Positions 53,769 through 63,824 of a stretch of 64,000 nt of DNA are shown here, piece after piece (the first letter of the stretch is position 1; every line of letters starts with the position of its first letter). The notes beneath the pieces are model-generated. The model was not told the origin of the DNA and did no database searches. It saw only the letters and a list, made by a program, of their open reading frames with translations. Source of the DNA: Ryuthela nishihirai (taxonomy: Eukaryota > Arthropoda > Arachnida > Araneae > Heptathelidae); NCBI GenBank assembly GCA_038380435.1, contig JAWZYU010000057.1:186001-250000 (forward strand). Reading direction: 5' to 3'. The translations under genes were made by a program, and so were the position numbers.

Positions 53769-54890
53769 GTACGTAGCAAATCTTTCTTTTTTTTAAAGAA
53801 AGAAGATACTTCCCTACACAAAAGGACGGAGGTAACCTATAAGCTATATTAGGCTTCTCACATGACATACTAGAGGATTTTACAGTAGACCAGGTAGACC
53901 ACGAATTCCTAATTAAAAATGTATATTTTCATTTTTAATGAGATATTTCCTTTGATTCCTTAAAAGTAGTTTTGTTTTTCGTTTTCCTTTGAAATGCATG
54001 TTTTTGTTTTAAGTTGAGAATTTTCCCATGCTGTTATTCCAGAATATGTAATATGTTTTTTTTAGTGCAATAATCCTGAGGTATTTTAACTATTACTTTC
54101 AGAAAGAAAATCGTTACGAAAAGGAAAATGGTTTTGGGAGTTCCGTTCATGCGTTACACTGTGTGACGTAAGTGAGAAAGTATATTCAAGGTTTTCAATA
54201 ACAGTCGTTTGAAATTTGTGGACTACCCCTAAGTCTTTAACAAATTGTATATTTTTAATTTTTAGTGGTCTTACCCTGTAGGCCACTGAACTGGAATACC
54301 TCAATCCGATCGAAAGGAGTTTATAGTTTAAACGAAAGTTTATTCTTATATTAGAATTTGTCAGAATCCATAGTGGTAGTTGTTTTTACTCTCATGTTAA
54401 TTTTTTCTGTGATTACAAAATTATGTGAGGAAAGAAAAAATTTATTGGTCTTTGGAAATAATCGACTTACGTTTCTAATACACTCAAAGTTAAACAAAAG
54501 TTATAAAAAATTCTTCACTAGTCCCCTGACTGATATAAGAATTCATCTATAGGTATGAAGCGAATGAGATTAAACTGACAACATACGAGTATTGTCAGTT
54601 TGGTGTGTAAAAGTACTTAGTGGTTAAATATCATATTTCAAATTTTCACTGTTTAGAATATGTAAAACACAATAAATCAAATCTGGTCATTAGAAGACGA
54701 TTATCAATCAAACTCTAGGACAACCTAAATAATGACAATTGCAGATTGCAAGCATAACTATGAAACTTTTAATAATCTTTTTCCTAAATAGATGTTACGT
54801 ACGATCCACAAATAATAGATGGTCGAAATGAGACCATAGTGCCATGGCTAGGATATCTGACGAACTTATTAATTTAAAAAATAACTTAAT
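53769..54890. other. Unrecognised AT-rich sequence
   Basis: No repeat family of this window and no protein motif is seen. Short frames on both strands only. Confidence 0.45.
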
Positions 54891-54892
54891 CC

Positions 54893-55478
54893 GACTCTGA
54901 GTGGCACTTTTTTTGCACACAATGGGCTAAATGGTGCAAAAAAGTGCCACTCAGAGGTAAAACAATCCAACGTTAAAGAACACGCTGGATGGCCTTGACG
55001 GGAGGCTAGCATTAGTCTCCCAACAGCTGTTCCAGTGGGTCCCCTCCCCTAATCTTCTCTGAGCTTTCGGGGTCCTTGTGACCTGGCCATTTAGCCCATG
55101 GTGTGCAAAAAAGTGCCACTCAGAGGTAAAACAGCCCAACGTTAAAGAACACACTGGATGGCCTTGATGGGAGGCTACCATCTGTCTCCCAACAGCTGTT
55201 CCAGTGGGTCCCCTCCCCCAACCTTCTCTGAGCCTTCGGGGTCCATGTGACCTTGCCATTTAGCCCATGGTGTGCAAAAAATTGTCGCTCAGAGGTAAAA
55301 CAACCCAACGTTAAAGAACACGCTGGATGGCCTTGACAGGAGGCTACCATATGTCTCCCAACAGCTGTTCCGGTGGTTCCCCTCCCCTAATCTTCTCTGA
55401 GCCTTCGGGGTCCTTGTGACCTGGCCATTTAGCCCATGGTGTGCAAAAAAGTGCCACTCAGAGGTAAAAAAAAAACCA
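54893..55478 (+). repeat. SINE-A module array, three copies, with fold-back start
   Basis: The first 40 bp (54893-54934) are an inverted tail (CTCTGAGTGGCACTTTTTTTGC), immediately followed by the sense tail GTGCAAAAAAGTGCCACTCAGAGG, giving a hairpin. Three sense modules follow, and an AACCAACCCAA end. Confidence 0.85.
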
Positions 55479-55479
55479 A

Positions 55480-56092
55480 CCCAAAAGCCTTGCTGACGTC
55501 CTTTCCATCCACATAACCAGTCTCGTACACAATCATTAGCCGAGGGATTGTAATCATTTCCATATGTCAGCCAACACTTCTTCTGGTGATTATCATGGCT
55601 CTATCATATCCTCATTCCTGGTGTGGCAATTTGCATGTTGGGTAATGTACATAAAGATAACGCAGACGTCTCACCACATCAACTTTACACTCAGGGGTGG
55701 AAATGGGTTTTCAGAACTAGGTGGACGCTCCAGAATGAACTGAAAAAAGACCCCGTAGTTGACATAATGACATTAAGCAATACATAAAAAAATCCGTTTA
55801 AAAGCCAAGGAATTATGATAATTATGAACAAAAAATTGACAAATGACTGCATATACATACAGAGGAAATATTTCCTATCGTTTAATATACGGGATAAAAA
55901 AAACCACTGGGCATAGGGCAACGACGTTCACCCGCTTTCTTCCATTTCCAGCCCTGTTTTACTATCATTGATTAATTCTAAGAAAAACTAAGTTTCTCTC
56001 TGTTTTCAGTATCGTAGGAAAGTATAAAAATATCTTCATTTATATATTTTGTTACGCTAAATAGCACTAAATTATGCTTTATTCCCTTCAGA
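55480..56092. other. Unrecognised sequence
   Basis: No recognised motif, apart from a frame of 76 codons at 55691-55921 (minus) with a hydrophobic stretch. Confidence 0.4.
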
Positions 56093-56096
56093 ATGG

Positions 56097-56482
56097 GGCG
56101 GGGGTGGCTCAGTCGGTAGTGCGCCTGGCTCGTAATCTGTAGTTCCCAGGTTCGAGTCCCAGCTGGGTCAGTTTTGAGATTTATCTCCGCAAAATGCCCC
56201 GCCCTGCCCACGGTCAGTAGGGGACACCGATGGGCTTGGACAAGACCGCCGTCCGTCGGATGGGACGTTAAGCCGTGGCCCCGTGTGCAGGAGAGCCATC
56301 CCCTGTGCACGCTAAAGAACACGCTGGATGACCTTGACGGGAGGGTACCATCTGTCTCTCAACAGCTGTTCCAGTGGATCCCCTCCCCCAACCATCTTCT
56401 GAGCCTTCGAGGTCCATGTGACCTGGCCATTTAGCCCATGGTGTGCAAAAGAGTGCCACTCACAGGTAAAACAACCCAACTC
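56097..56482 (+). mobile_element. SINE-A, single module
   Basis: Full-length head, body, one module and tail AACAACCCAAC. Followed by a pyrimidine-rich stretch (56483-56515). No clear TSD. Confidence 0.92.
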
Positions 56483-56769
56483 CCCCCTCTCTCTCTTTTC
56501 TTTTACGTTAGACGTTTCTTTTGAAAGGATGTGACTGCAGGAAAAAAAAATGCAACTTTGCAAGAAATAATGAAAATGCGACGAAATTTATGGAGGCGGT
56601 AGTAAATGCAAATGCATGGAAAAGATTAGGTTTGTAGGATGATCGAAATGGTTGGAAAGGCGCGAGATGACGTCACAGGTGAGGGAGCAGTCAAACACAG
56701 ATAAAGGCACCCCAAAGCTCCCTGGTTGACAAAACGTTGTGGAAATTGTTCTAAACCGCTAAAGATGCA

Positions 56770-56971
56770 CTTACGCAGACGTCGACAGCCGTTCTAACAG
56801 TTAACAGATTTTGAGCGTGGAAGAATCATCGGCCTTAGAGAAGCTGGTTTGTCGTACAGAGATATGGCCAACTATTCTGGCCACAATCCCAGCACCACCG
56901 TACACATATGGCGCCAGTGGGTTCATGCCGACAAGGATGAGGAAGACGACGTATGACCATGGAGCGACAGG
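56770..56971 (+). pseudogene. Tc1-like transposase N-terminus (HTH), left of composite SINE
   Basis: It reads LTDFERGRIIGLREAGLSYRDMANYSGHNPSTTVHIWRQW, the paired-like helix-turn-helix at the start of Tc1 transposases, from a frame beginning near 56766. The protein continues after the inserted SINE pair at 57657. Confidence 0.83.
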
Positions 56972-57656
56972 GTTAGGTTGTTTTACCTCTGAGCGGCACT
57001 TTTTTGCACACCATTGGCTAAATGGCCAGGTCACATGGACCCCGAAGGCTCAGAGAAGGTTGGGGGAGGAGACCCGCTGGAACAGCTGTTGGGAGACAGT
57101 TTGTAGCCTCCTGTCAAGGCCATCCAGCGTGTTCTTTAACGTTGGGTTGTTTTACCTCTGAGCGGCACTTTTTTGCACACCATGGGCTAAATGGCCAGGT
57201 CACATGGACCCCGAAGGCTCAGAGAAGGTTGGGGGAGGGGACCCACTGGAACAGCTGTTGGGAGACAGATGGTAGCCTCCCGTCAAGGCCATCAAGCGTG
57301 TTCTTTAACGTGCACAGGTTATGGCTCTCCTGCACACGGCACCACGGCTTAACGTCCCATCAGACGGACGGCGACCTTTCCAAGCCCATCGGTGTCCCCT
57401 ACTGACCGTGGGCAGGGCGGGGAATTTTGCGGAGATAAATCTCAACACTGACCCAGCTGGGACTCGAACCTGGGAACTACAGATTACGAGCCTGGCGCGC
57501 TACCGACTGAGCCACCCCCGCCCCAAAAATCTGATTGCTTTATCCATTATGTTCTTCTTACAAAACAACATGAACACCCTTGCCTTTCCCTGGGCTCGAA
57601 CCCGGGTCCCGTAGATCAGTAGCCAAGCGCGCTAACCACTCGGTCACGGGACGGGT
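56972..57656 (-). mobile_element. SINE-B/SINE-A composite, antisense, 13-bp TSD
   Basis: Reading the minus strand: SINE-B head (57655 to about 57588, with both boxes), about 55 bp of linker, then a complete SINE-A (57526-56972) with two modules. The only direct repeats found flank the whole, ATGGAGCGACAGG at 56959-56971 and 57657-57669. This suggests a single retrotransposition of a composite transcript starting at the SINE-B promoter. Confidence 0.85.
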
Positions 57657-57835
57657 ATGGAGCGACAGGACCGCCATTTGCGATGCATGGCATTGCGTGT
57701 CAGATTCGCGACTGCAATGCAATTGCAAAGGGTCTGGCAACAGGCACAGATTAGTTAGAACAAATGCGAGACTCTCGAGGGGTGGAAGTGGCGCCCTCAC
57801 TCGTGGAAATTGTAACTGCCCATTTGATCCTCAGC
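57657..57835 (+). pseudogene. Tc1-like transposase, second N-terminal part
   Basis: It reads ERQDRHLRCMALRVRFATAMQLQRVWQQ, matching the second helix-turn-helix and linker of Tc1 transposases, and joins seamlessly to 56971 when the SINE insert and one TSD copy are ignored. Stops follow at about 57755. Confidence 0.8.
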
Positions 57836-57900
57836 CGTTGTCTTAGCTGGAGGTACGCCGTAGCTATTTGAGCACGTGCTTTTAGATAGAGAAGAAAAAA

Positions 57901-57989
57901 ATGGGAATAGTATGCGAGGCATCTGGTTGTAATAATACAACTGGAAAATGTAATTATTCATTTTTAAATTTCCGAAAAAAAAGTGAAAG
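57901..57989 (+). CDS. Candidate THAP-domain first exon
   Basis: Twenty-nine codons from ATG: MGIVCEASGCNNTTGK, then SFLNFRKKSE. The spacing C-x4-C with A-x-G-C-x-N after the start is typical of THAP zinc fingers, and an F at the SFLNF position fits. AG/GTAATG at 57988-57993 is a possible splice donor (phase 2). No downstream exon with C-x2-H was found in the window, so it may be a relic of another P-like element or a host THAP gene. Confidence 0.4.
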
Positions 57990-58084
57990 GTAATGTGTAT
58001 TTAAAATTTTACTTTATTAAAATTTACTTTACGCTTTTGTACCATTGTACATCATACAATGGATATGTGTTAGCCATACGAATA

Positions 58085-58466
58085 GGGGCGGCGGTGGCTC
58101 AGTCGGTAGCGCGCCAGGCTCGTAATCTGTAGTTCCCAGGTTGGAGTCCCAGCTGAGTCAGCGTTGAGATTTATCTCCGCAAAATTCTCCGCCCTGCCCA
58201 CGGTCAGTAGGGGGCAACGACGGGCTTGTAAAGGCCGCCGTCCGTCGGCTGCGACGTTAAGCCGTGGCCCCGTGTGCGGGAGAGACATACCCTGTGCACA
58301 TTAAATAACATGTTGGATGGCCTTGACGGGAGGCTACCATCTGTCTCCCAACAGCTGTTCCAGTGGGTCCCCTCCCCCAACCTTCTCTGAGCCTTCGGGG
58401 TCCATGTGACCTGACCATTTAGCCCATGGTGTGCAAAAAAGTGCCACTCAGATGTAAAACAACCCA
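58085..58466 (+). mobile_element. SINE-A, single module, joined to LINE RNase H
   Basis: Head (box B mutated to GGTTGGAGTCC), body and one module, tail AACAACCCAACC. The tail runs directly into the same LINE sequence that follows SINE-A at 50.6 and 63.8 kb. Confidence 0.9.
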
Positions 58467-58740
58467 ACCTCACCCATGCTGACAACACAGTCTCCAGCGA
58501 CCGTGATGAGCACCCGGACTGCTTGTCTGTCTTCGCAGATGGATCAAAGGGCGCAACAGCAGTGGTATCGCCCATGGTCTCATTTAATACAATCATTGTG
58601 CACCGAATCCCACAAGAGTGTTCCACCTTCAAGGCAGAGATGCAAGCTGTATCAGTCTCACCTTGGACCACATGACGACTAAGCACCATCGTCCGTTTGT
58701 CCTTTACACCGATTCACTTGGTTATTTATCCCACTGTGTA
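58467..58740 (+). pseudogene. LINE RNase H fragment (copy 2)
   Basis: It has FADGSKG with the first catalytic aspartate intact, FKAEMQAV with the glutamate, and, after a 1-base frame change, FVLYTDSLG with the next aspartate. It ends near 58722 and runs into SINE-A tail-like sequence (AAATGCCGCTCAGATGTAAAAC, 58744-58766). Confidence 0.8.
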
Positions 58741-58896
58741 CAGAAATGCCGCTCAGATGTAAAACTACCAAACAGAACCGGATTCTCATTTTCATTGCTT
58801 TTCGTATTGATTTAATTCAGCGCATGATCCATAACCTCTCCTGAACTAAGTTTTGGACATATTCACTTTTGTTTGATAAAACGAAGGAAGGACTTG

Positions 58897-59281
58897 GATT
58901 GAGTTGTTTTACCTCTGAGCGGCACTTTTTTGCACACCATGGGCTAAATGGCCAGGTCACATGGACCCCGAAGGCTCAAAGAAGGTTGGGGGAGGGGACC
59001 CACTGGAACAGCTGTTGGGAGACAGATGGTAGTCTCCCATCAAGGACATCCAGCGTGTTCTTTAACGTGCACTGGGTATGGCTCTCCCGCACACGGGGCC
59101 ACGGCTTAACGTCCCATCCGACGGACGGCGGCCTTTTCAAGCCAATCGGTGTCCCCTACTGACAGTGGGCAGGGCGGGGAATTTTGCGGAGATATATCTC
59201 AACGCTGAACCAGCTGGGACTCGAACCTGGGAACTACAGATTACGAGCCTGGCGCGCTACCGACTGAGCCACCCCCGCCCC
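58897..59281 (-). mobile_element. SINE-A, single module, antisense
   Basis: Inverted tail at 58897, module, body and intact inverted head ending GCCACCCCCGCCCC at 59281. It abuts the SINE-B tandem. Confidence 0.92.
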
Positions 59282-59815
59282 GTCTGAGAGGATGGCAGGA
59301 CCGCAGCAGAAAAACGACATATGCATCCATGCCTTACCCGGGGCTCGAACCCAGGTCCTTTAAGTTAGTAGCCAAACGTGCTAACCACTCGGCCATTGGA
59401 CGGCACTATAAAAAAAAATACCCCCTCAAGCAGCTACTTGCCACAGAGGTCTGACAGGAGCCTGTCAGTTTATATGCCACAGTAGAAGGTCTGAGAGGAT
59501 GGCAGGACCTCAGCAGAAAAACAACACAAACAACCATGCCTTACCGGGGGCTCGAACCCAGGTCCCGTAGATCAGTAGCCAAGCGCGCTAACCACTCGGT
59601 CACGGGACGGCACTAAAAAAAAAATAAATACCCCCTCAAGCAGCTGCTTGCCACAGTGGTCTGACAGGAGCCTGTCAGTTTATATGCCACAGTAGAAGGT
59701 CTGAGAGGACCTCAGCAGAGAAACGATACCAACTGCCATGCTTTACCCGGGACTCGAACCCAGGTCCCTTAGATCAGTAGCTAAGCGCGCTAACCACTCG
59801 GCCATGGGAAAAAAG
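59282..59815 (-). mobile_element. Three SINE-B copies in tandem, antisense
   Basis: Copy heads end at about 59402, 59610 and 59812. The first copy lacks its 3' half; the second and third are almost complete, each with an A-rich inverted tail (59410-59420 and 59616-59628) and an inverted box B (GGCTCGAACCC or GACTCGAACCC). Sequence between heads and the next tail is short, as in head-to-tail arrays. Confidence 0.88.
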
Positions 59816-59964
59816 ATGAAATAAAATTATCAAATCTTAATTCTTTTCTTATTAAACGCCAAGTTTCCATTGCATTATAACTGTTCCCCCTCTTTCTTTA
59901 TATAAGTCTTTAAAACATAATTCTTGAAATGGACATCGAATAGACAAAGGTTTATCAATTTTTT

Positions 59965-60180
59965 GCCTCTATGGCCGAGTGGTTAGCACGCTTGGCTACT
60001 GATCTAAGGGACCTGGGTTCGAGCCCCGGAATTAGGCATGGATGTGTGTGTCGTTTTTCTGCTGAGGTCCTGCCATCCTCTCAGATCTCCTACTGTGGCA
60101 TATAAACTGACAGGCTCCTGTCAGAGCTCTGTGGCAAGCAGCTGCTTGAGGGGGTATTTATTTATTTATTTATTTATTAC
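59965..60180 (+). mobile_element. SINE-B, full length with TTTA tail
   Basis: Head TATGGCCGAGTGGTTAGCACG, box B GGGTTCGAGCC, body, and (TTTA)n tail from about 60155 to 60178. Confidence 0.92.
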
Positions 60181-60377
60181 CCATAATGGCATTCTCAAAG
60201 GGGGAATGACAAACTTGCACTCCCCCCTTACATCCGGTCCTAGTTTGGAATAATGCACATTAAGTGATAAAAGTTCGCAATTTATCATTTTAATGTTTTG
60301 GATATTCAGGAATTACCCAATTCTATTATAACCGAATTCCACCCACCCCCCACCCCCCATCCAACTTCATCTTTGTA

Positions 60378-60540
60378 AGTTGGGTTGGGTTGTTTTACCT
60401 CTGAGCGGCACTTTTTTGCACACCATGGGCTAATTGGCCAGGTCACATGGACCCCGAAGGCTCAGAGAAGGTTGGGTCAGGGAACCCACTGGAACAGCTG
60501 TTGGGAGACAGATGGTAGCCTCCCGTCAAGGCCATCCAGG
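60378..60540 (-). mobile_element. SINE-A 3' module, antisense, truncated
   Basis: Inverted tail GGGTTGGGTTGTTTTACC and most of one module, stopping at GGCCATCCAG. Body and head are missing. Confidence 0.88.
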
Positions 60541-60759
60541 ACTTAATTTCGTACAGCTGTTGAATCCCGAATAAGTAAAAATGAATTTATAATCTGTTAT
60601 TTTCCTTAAGTATGACTTTGTTTTATCTGCGGGAACCAAATAATTTCACTGTATTTTGTGCGTTATTACATATTACATTTATGAGAATGCAGCAATACAA
60701 TGAAGGATTCTGGCAGAACACAATTTCAACAGAACACAAGTTGTAAAAGTGCATCGTAC

Positions 60760-61075
60760 TCTTAGTTCTGAAATGACTATTACCTATGGTGTGCCTCAAG
60801 TGTCAGTTTTAGGTCCACTTATATTCCTTATTTTTATTCATGATTTCTATTCCTGAATATAAATGGATAATAAAGGATAATAATGGACATAACGATCAAT
60901 ATATTTGCAGATGCTACTACAGTGACATTCTGTGCTGATAACCTTGATGATATAGTTAGGATTACTAATAATGAATTATCTGTTATTGAGGATTGGTTCC
61001 AATTGAATGAGTTAACTATCAATATTTCAAAGACAAAATATATGTTATATTGTTTAAAAACAAAGAAAATATTTC
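60760..61075 (+). pseudogene. LINE reverse transcriptase fragment (non-RTE)
   Basis: Two frames read TYGVPQVSVLGPLIFLIFIHDF and then INIFADATTVTFCADNLDDI and LNELTINISKTKYM. The GVPQGS and FADD regions both carry changes (Q-V-S, F-A-D-A), so the second catalytic aspartate is lost. Order and spacing match Jockey/CR1-like reverse transcriptases. Confidence 0.78.
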
Positions 61076-61124
61076 TTTTACTATTTCAATTCATGACCTT
61101 AAAAAACCATCCATAATAAATTCA

Positions 61125-62510
61125 CAGATTACCTGTAAAAATAGACTTCAACAAGGTAATGGTCAGATCCAATTTCGGCACCACTATAAGACCTGGTATT
61201 TCTAACAGAACTAGGCCATTTGCTATATGATCAGACATATTCTTATGATTGATTATACGGCGAAAACCATGTGTACTTATATATGGCGCGGTGTTTGTAA
61301 TAAGTATTAGTTTTTCTGAAACCATTGAGTTTACTTACCTGTAGGAGACGTTTCCCATTGCCATTGCAGCTACCAATACCAAAAGGGCCTATTACTCCTC
61401 CACAAAGGTCAGAGTTAGTACTAACTTTGGCATTGAAGTCACCAAGGACAAGGGAAATATCTCCTTTCTTGACAGAATTAGGGGCGGGGGTGGCTCAGTC
61501 GGTAGCGCGCCAGGCTCGTAATCTGTAGTTCCCAGGTTCGAGTCCCAGCTGGGTCAGCGTTGAGATTTATCTCCGCAAATTTCCCCGCCCTGCCCACGGT
61601 CAGTAGGGGACACCGATGGGCTTGGAAAGGCCGCCGTCCGTCGGATGGGACGTTAAGCCGTGGTCCCGTGTGCGGGAGAGCCATACCCTGTGCACGTTAA
61701 AGAACACACTGGATGGCCTTGACGGGAGGCTACCATCTGTCTCCCAACAGCTGTTCCAGTGGGTCCCCTCCCCCAACCTTCTCTGAGCCTTCGGGGTCCT
61801 TGTGACCTGGCCATTTAGCCCATGGTGTGCAAAAAAGTGCCGCTCAGAGGTAAAACAACCCAACCTTGACAGAATTAAAAATATCCTGAAGTTGTTCATA
61901 AAACCTATCCTTCTCATCCTCATCAGCATCCTCAGTGGGGGCATAACAGCAGATAACATTCAAGTCTTTAACGATTGTCTGAAATTTTGCTTTAAGAAAC
62001 CTTTCATTAATGCACTCATATCCTAGAAGAGCATCACTAGCGTGTCTGCTGAGAAGCAGACCCACGCCTTGGTGATTCTTATTGTCGTCCCTCCCTGAAA
62101 AGAGAAATTTAAGATTATTTTTAAGAATCTGACCTTTATCTGTCCATCTGGTCTCTTGCAAGCGCCGAGAATATCTAAATTATAAAGGTGGAAATCTTGT
62201 GTGAGGACATCAAGAGGATAATATCTGTGTAGAGTCCTAACATTGCAACTACCTATGGAGAGAAAATGGTTAGTGGGATGTTTAAAGAAACTATGTTTAT
62301 TGAGAGAGGGAATGCCGACAATATCAAACAGCCCCCTAATCGCGGGCATGGGACAAAGACCCGTTCCCCCACCACTAAAGGCTGAAGCCATCTACACTGG
62401 AAGACTTCCTCCAATGTAGAATTTGACGATGCCAATAGAAGCAAAGAGTTCAGGTGCCTGCGATGACCTCTGCTCAGGATTATCCACCAGCTGATAAACA
62501 TATCCTGCGA
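61125..62510 (-). pseudogene. RTE 5' half, antisense, split by SINE-A
   Basis: Minus strand from 62501: endonuclease start (GSCNVRTLHRYYPLDVLTQDF), LQETRWTDKGQ, NVICCYAPTEDADEDEKD at about 61890-61950, then after SINE-A the VLGDFNAKV region (61410-61445) and SDHI (61225-61235). The copy shows GGATATGAG without the extra G seen at 26197, but carries its own breaks. Confidence 0.85.
61481..61864 (+). mobile_element. SINE-A reference copy, 384 bp, 13-bp TSD
   Basis: Head 61481-61558: GGGGCGGGGGTGGCTCAGTC, box A TGGCTCAGTCGG, an anticodon-loop-like CTCGTAA as in Met/Thr tRNAs, and box B GGTTCGAGTCC. Body to about 61690. One 3' module 61692-61860 and tail AACAACCCAAC. Direct repeats CTTGACAGAATTA at 61468-61480 and 61865-61877 are identical, which suggests a recent insertion. 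Confidence 0.95.
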
Positions 62511-63106
62511 ATCTATTCACTTGGGGCTGTCAACCCACAAACAAACAGAAAACACAGCGAAAGATTTTCCCTCCACAGAAGCCCATCAGTGCTGCAAATT
62601 CAGGATCCATAATGAAGCAGAGAGCATTATTCCAAACAGTAGCCTAAATACTCTTGTCGCAAAGACCCCTTAAAACTGAGTGAAGTTTAAGGGAAGGAAC
62701 TCGGTGGACAGTTGGTAGAAGACAGATGTTAGCCACGCTTCAGGGCTATCCAGTGTATTCTTTATCGTGCACAGGGTATGACTCTCCTACATATGGGCTG
62801 ACGGCTTAACGTCAGGCAATCACAGATTATTCTACGTATATATGAGACATTGCGTGTTAAATACCTACCGGTAGAATGATTATTTAAAATATTATATTAG
62901 GTGCTTTTTGAAAAATTTCTGTTCAGGAAGAAATAGAATGACTATTTGCTAGAAGTGGATGACTCAATATCGCTGCTTACAGCGCCACCTTTAACAGCCT
63001 GCAAGGAATTCCCATTTTTCCACTAATTCTCAATGTGCCACTTGGGCTAGCTTTGAGATTTATCTCAGCAAAACTCCTTGCCCTGCCTGTCGGATGTGTG
63101 TGGGGG
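62511..63106 (-). repeat. RTE 5' flank, copy of 1346-1975
   Basis: Colinear with 1405-1990. It contains about 30 bp (62562-62592) absent from the first copy. Ends in a G-run that merges into the next SINE-A head. Confidence 0.65.
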
Positions 63107-63824
63107 GGGGGGTGGCTGAATCGGTAGCGCGCCAGGCTCGTAATCTGTAGTTCCCAGGTTCGAGTCCCTACTGTGTCAACGTTGAGATTTATCTCCGCAA
63201 AATTCCCCGCCCTTCCCATGGTCAGTAGGGGACACCGATGTCTTGGAAAGGCCGCCTTCCGTCTAATGGGACGTTAAGCCGTGGCTCTCGTGTGCAGGAG
63301 AGCCATAACCTTTGCACGTTAAAAAACACGATGGATGGCCTTGACGGAAGGCTACCATTTGTCTCCCAACAGCTGTTTTAGTGGGTTCCCTTCCCCAACC
63401 TTCTCTGAGTCTTCGGGGTCCATGTGACCTGGCCGTTTACCCCATGGTGTGCAAAAAAGTGCCGCACAGAGGTAAAACAACCCAACGCAACGTTAAAGAA
63501 CACACTGGATGGCCTTGACGGGAGACCACCATTTGTCTCCCAATAGCTGTTCCAGTGGGTCCCCTCCCCTAACCTTCTCTGAGCTTTCGGGGTTCTTATG
63601 ACCTGGTCATTTAGTCCATGGTGTGTAAAATGTGCCGCTCAGAGGTAAAACAACCCAACGTTAAAGAACACGCTGGATGGCCTTGACGGGAGGCTACCAT
63701 CTGTCTCCCAACAGCTGTTCCAGTGGGTCCCCTCCCCCAACCTTCTCTGAGCCTTCGGGGTCCATGTGACCTGACCATTTAGCCCATGGTGTGCAAAAAA
63801 GTGCCACTCAGATGTAAAACAACC
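63107..63824 (+). mobile_element. SINE-A with three modules, joined to LINE RNase H
   Basis: The head begins in a G-run (GGTGGCTGAATCGGTAGCGCG). Modules are marked at about 63330, 63507 and 63674. The tail AACAACCCAACC leads into LINE RNase H at 63825. The head and first module parallel 1980-2350 exactly in their peculiarities. Confidence 0.9.

Noticed and set aside
61481..61558. Genuine tRNA gene (tRNA-like head with A and B boxes)
   Set aside because: The acceptor arm does not pair properly and every copy continues into the SINE body, so these are SINE promoters and not functional tRNAs. The same applies to all SINE-B heads.
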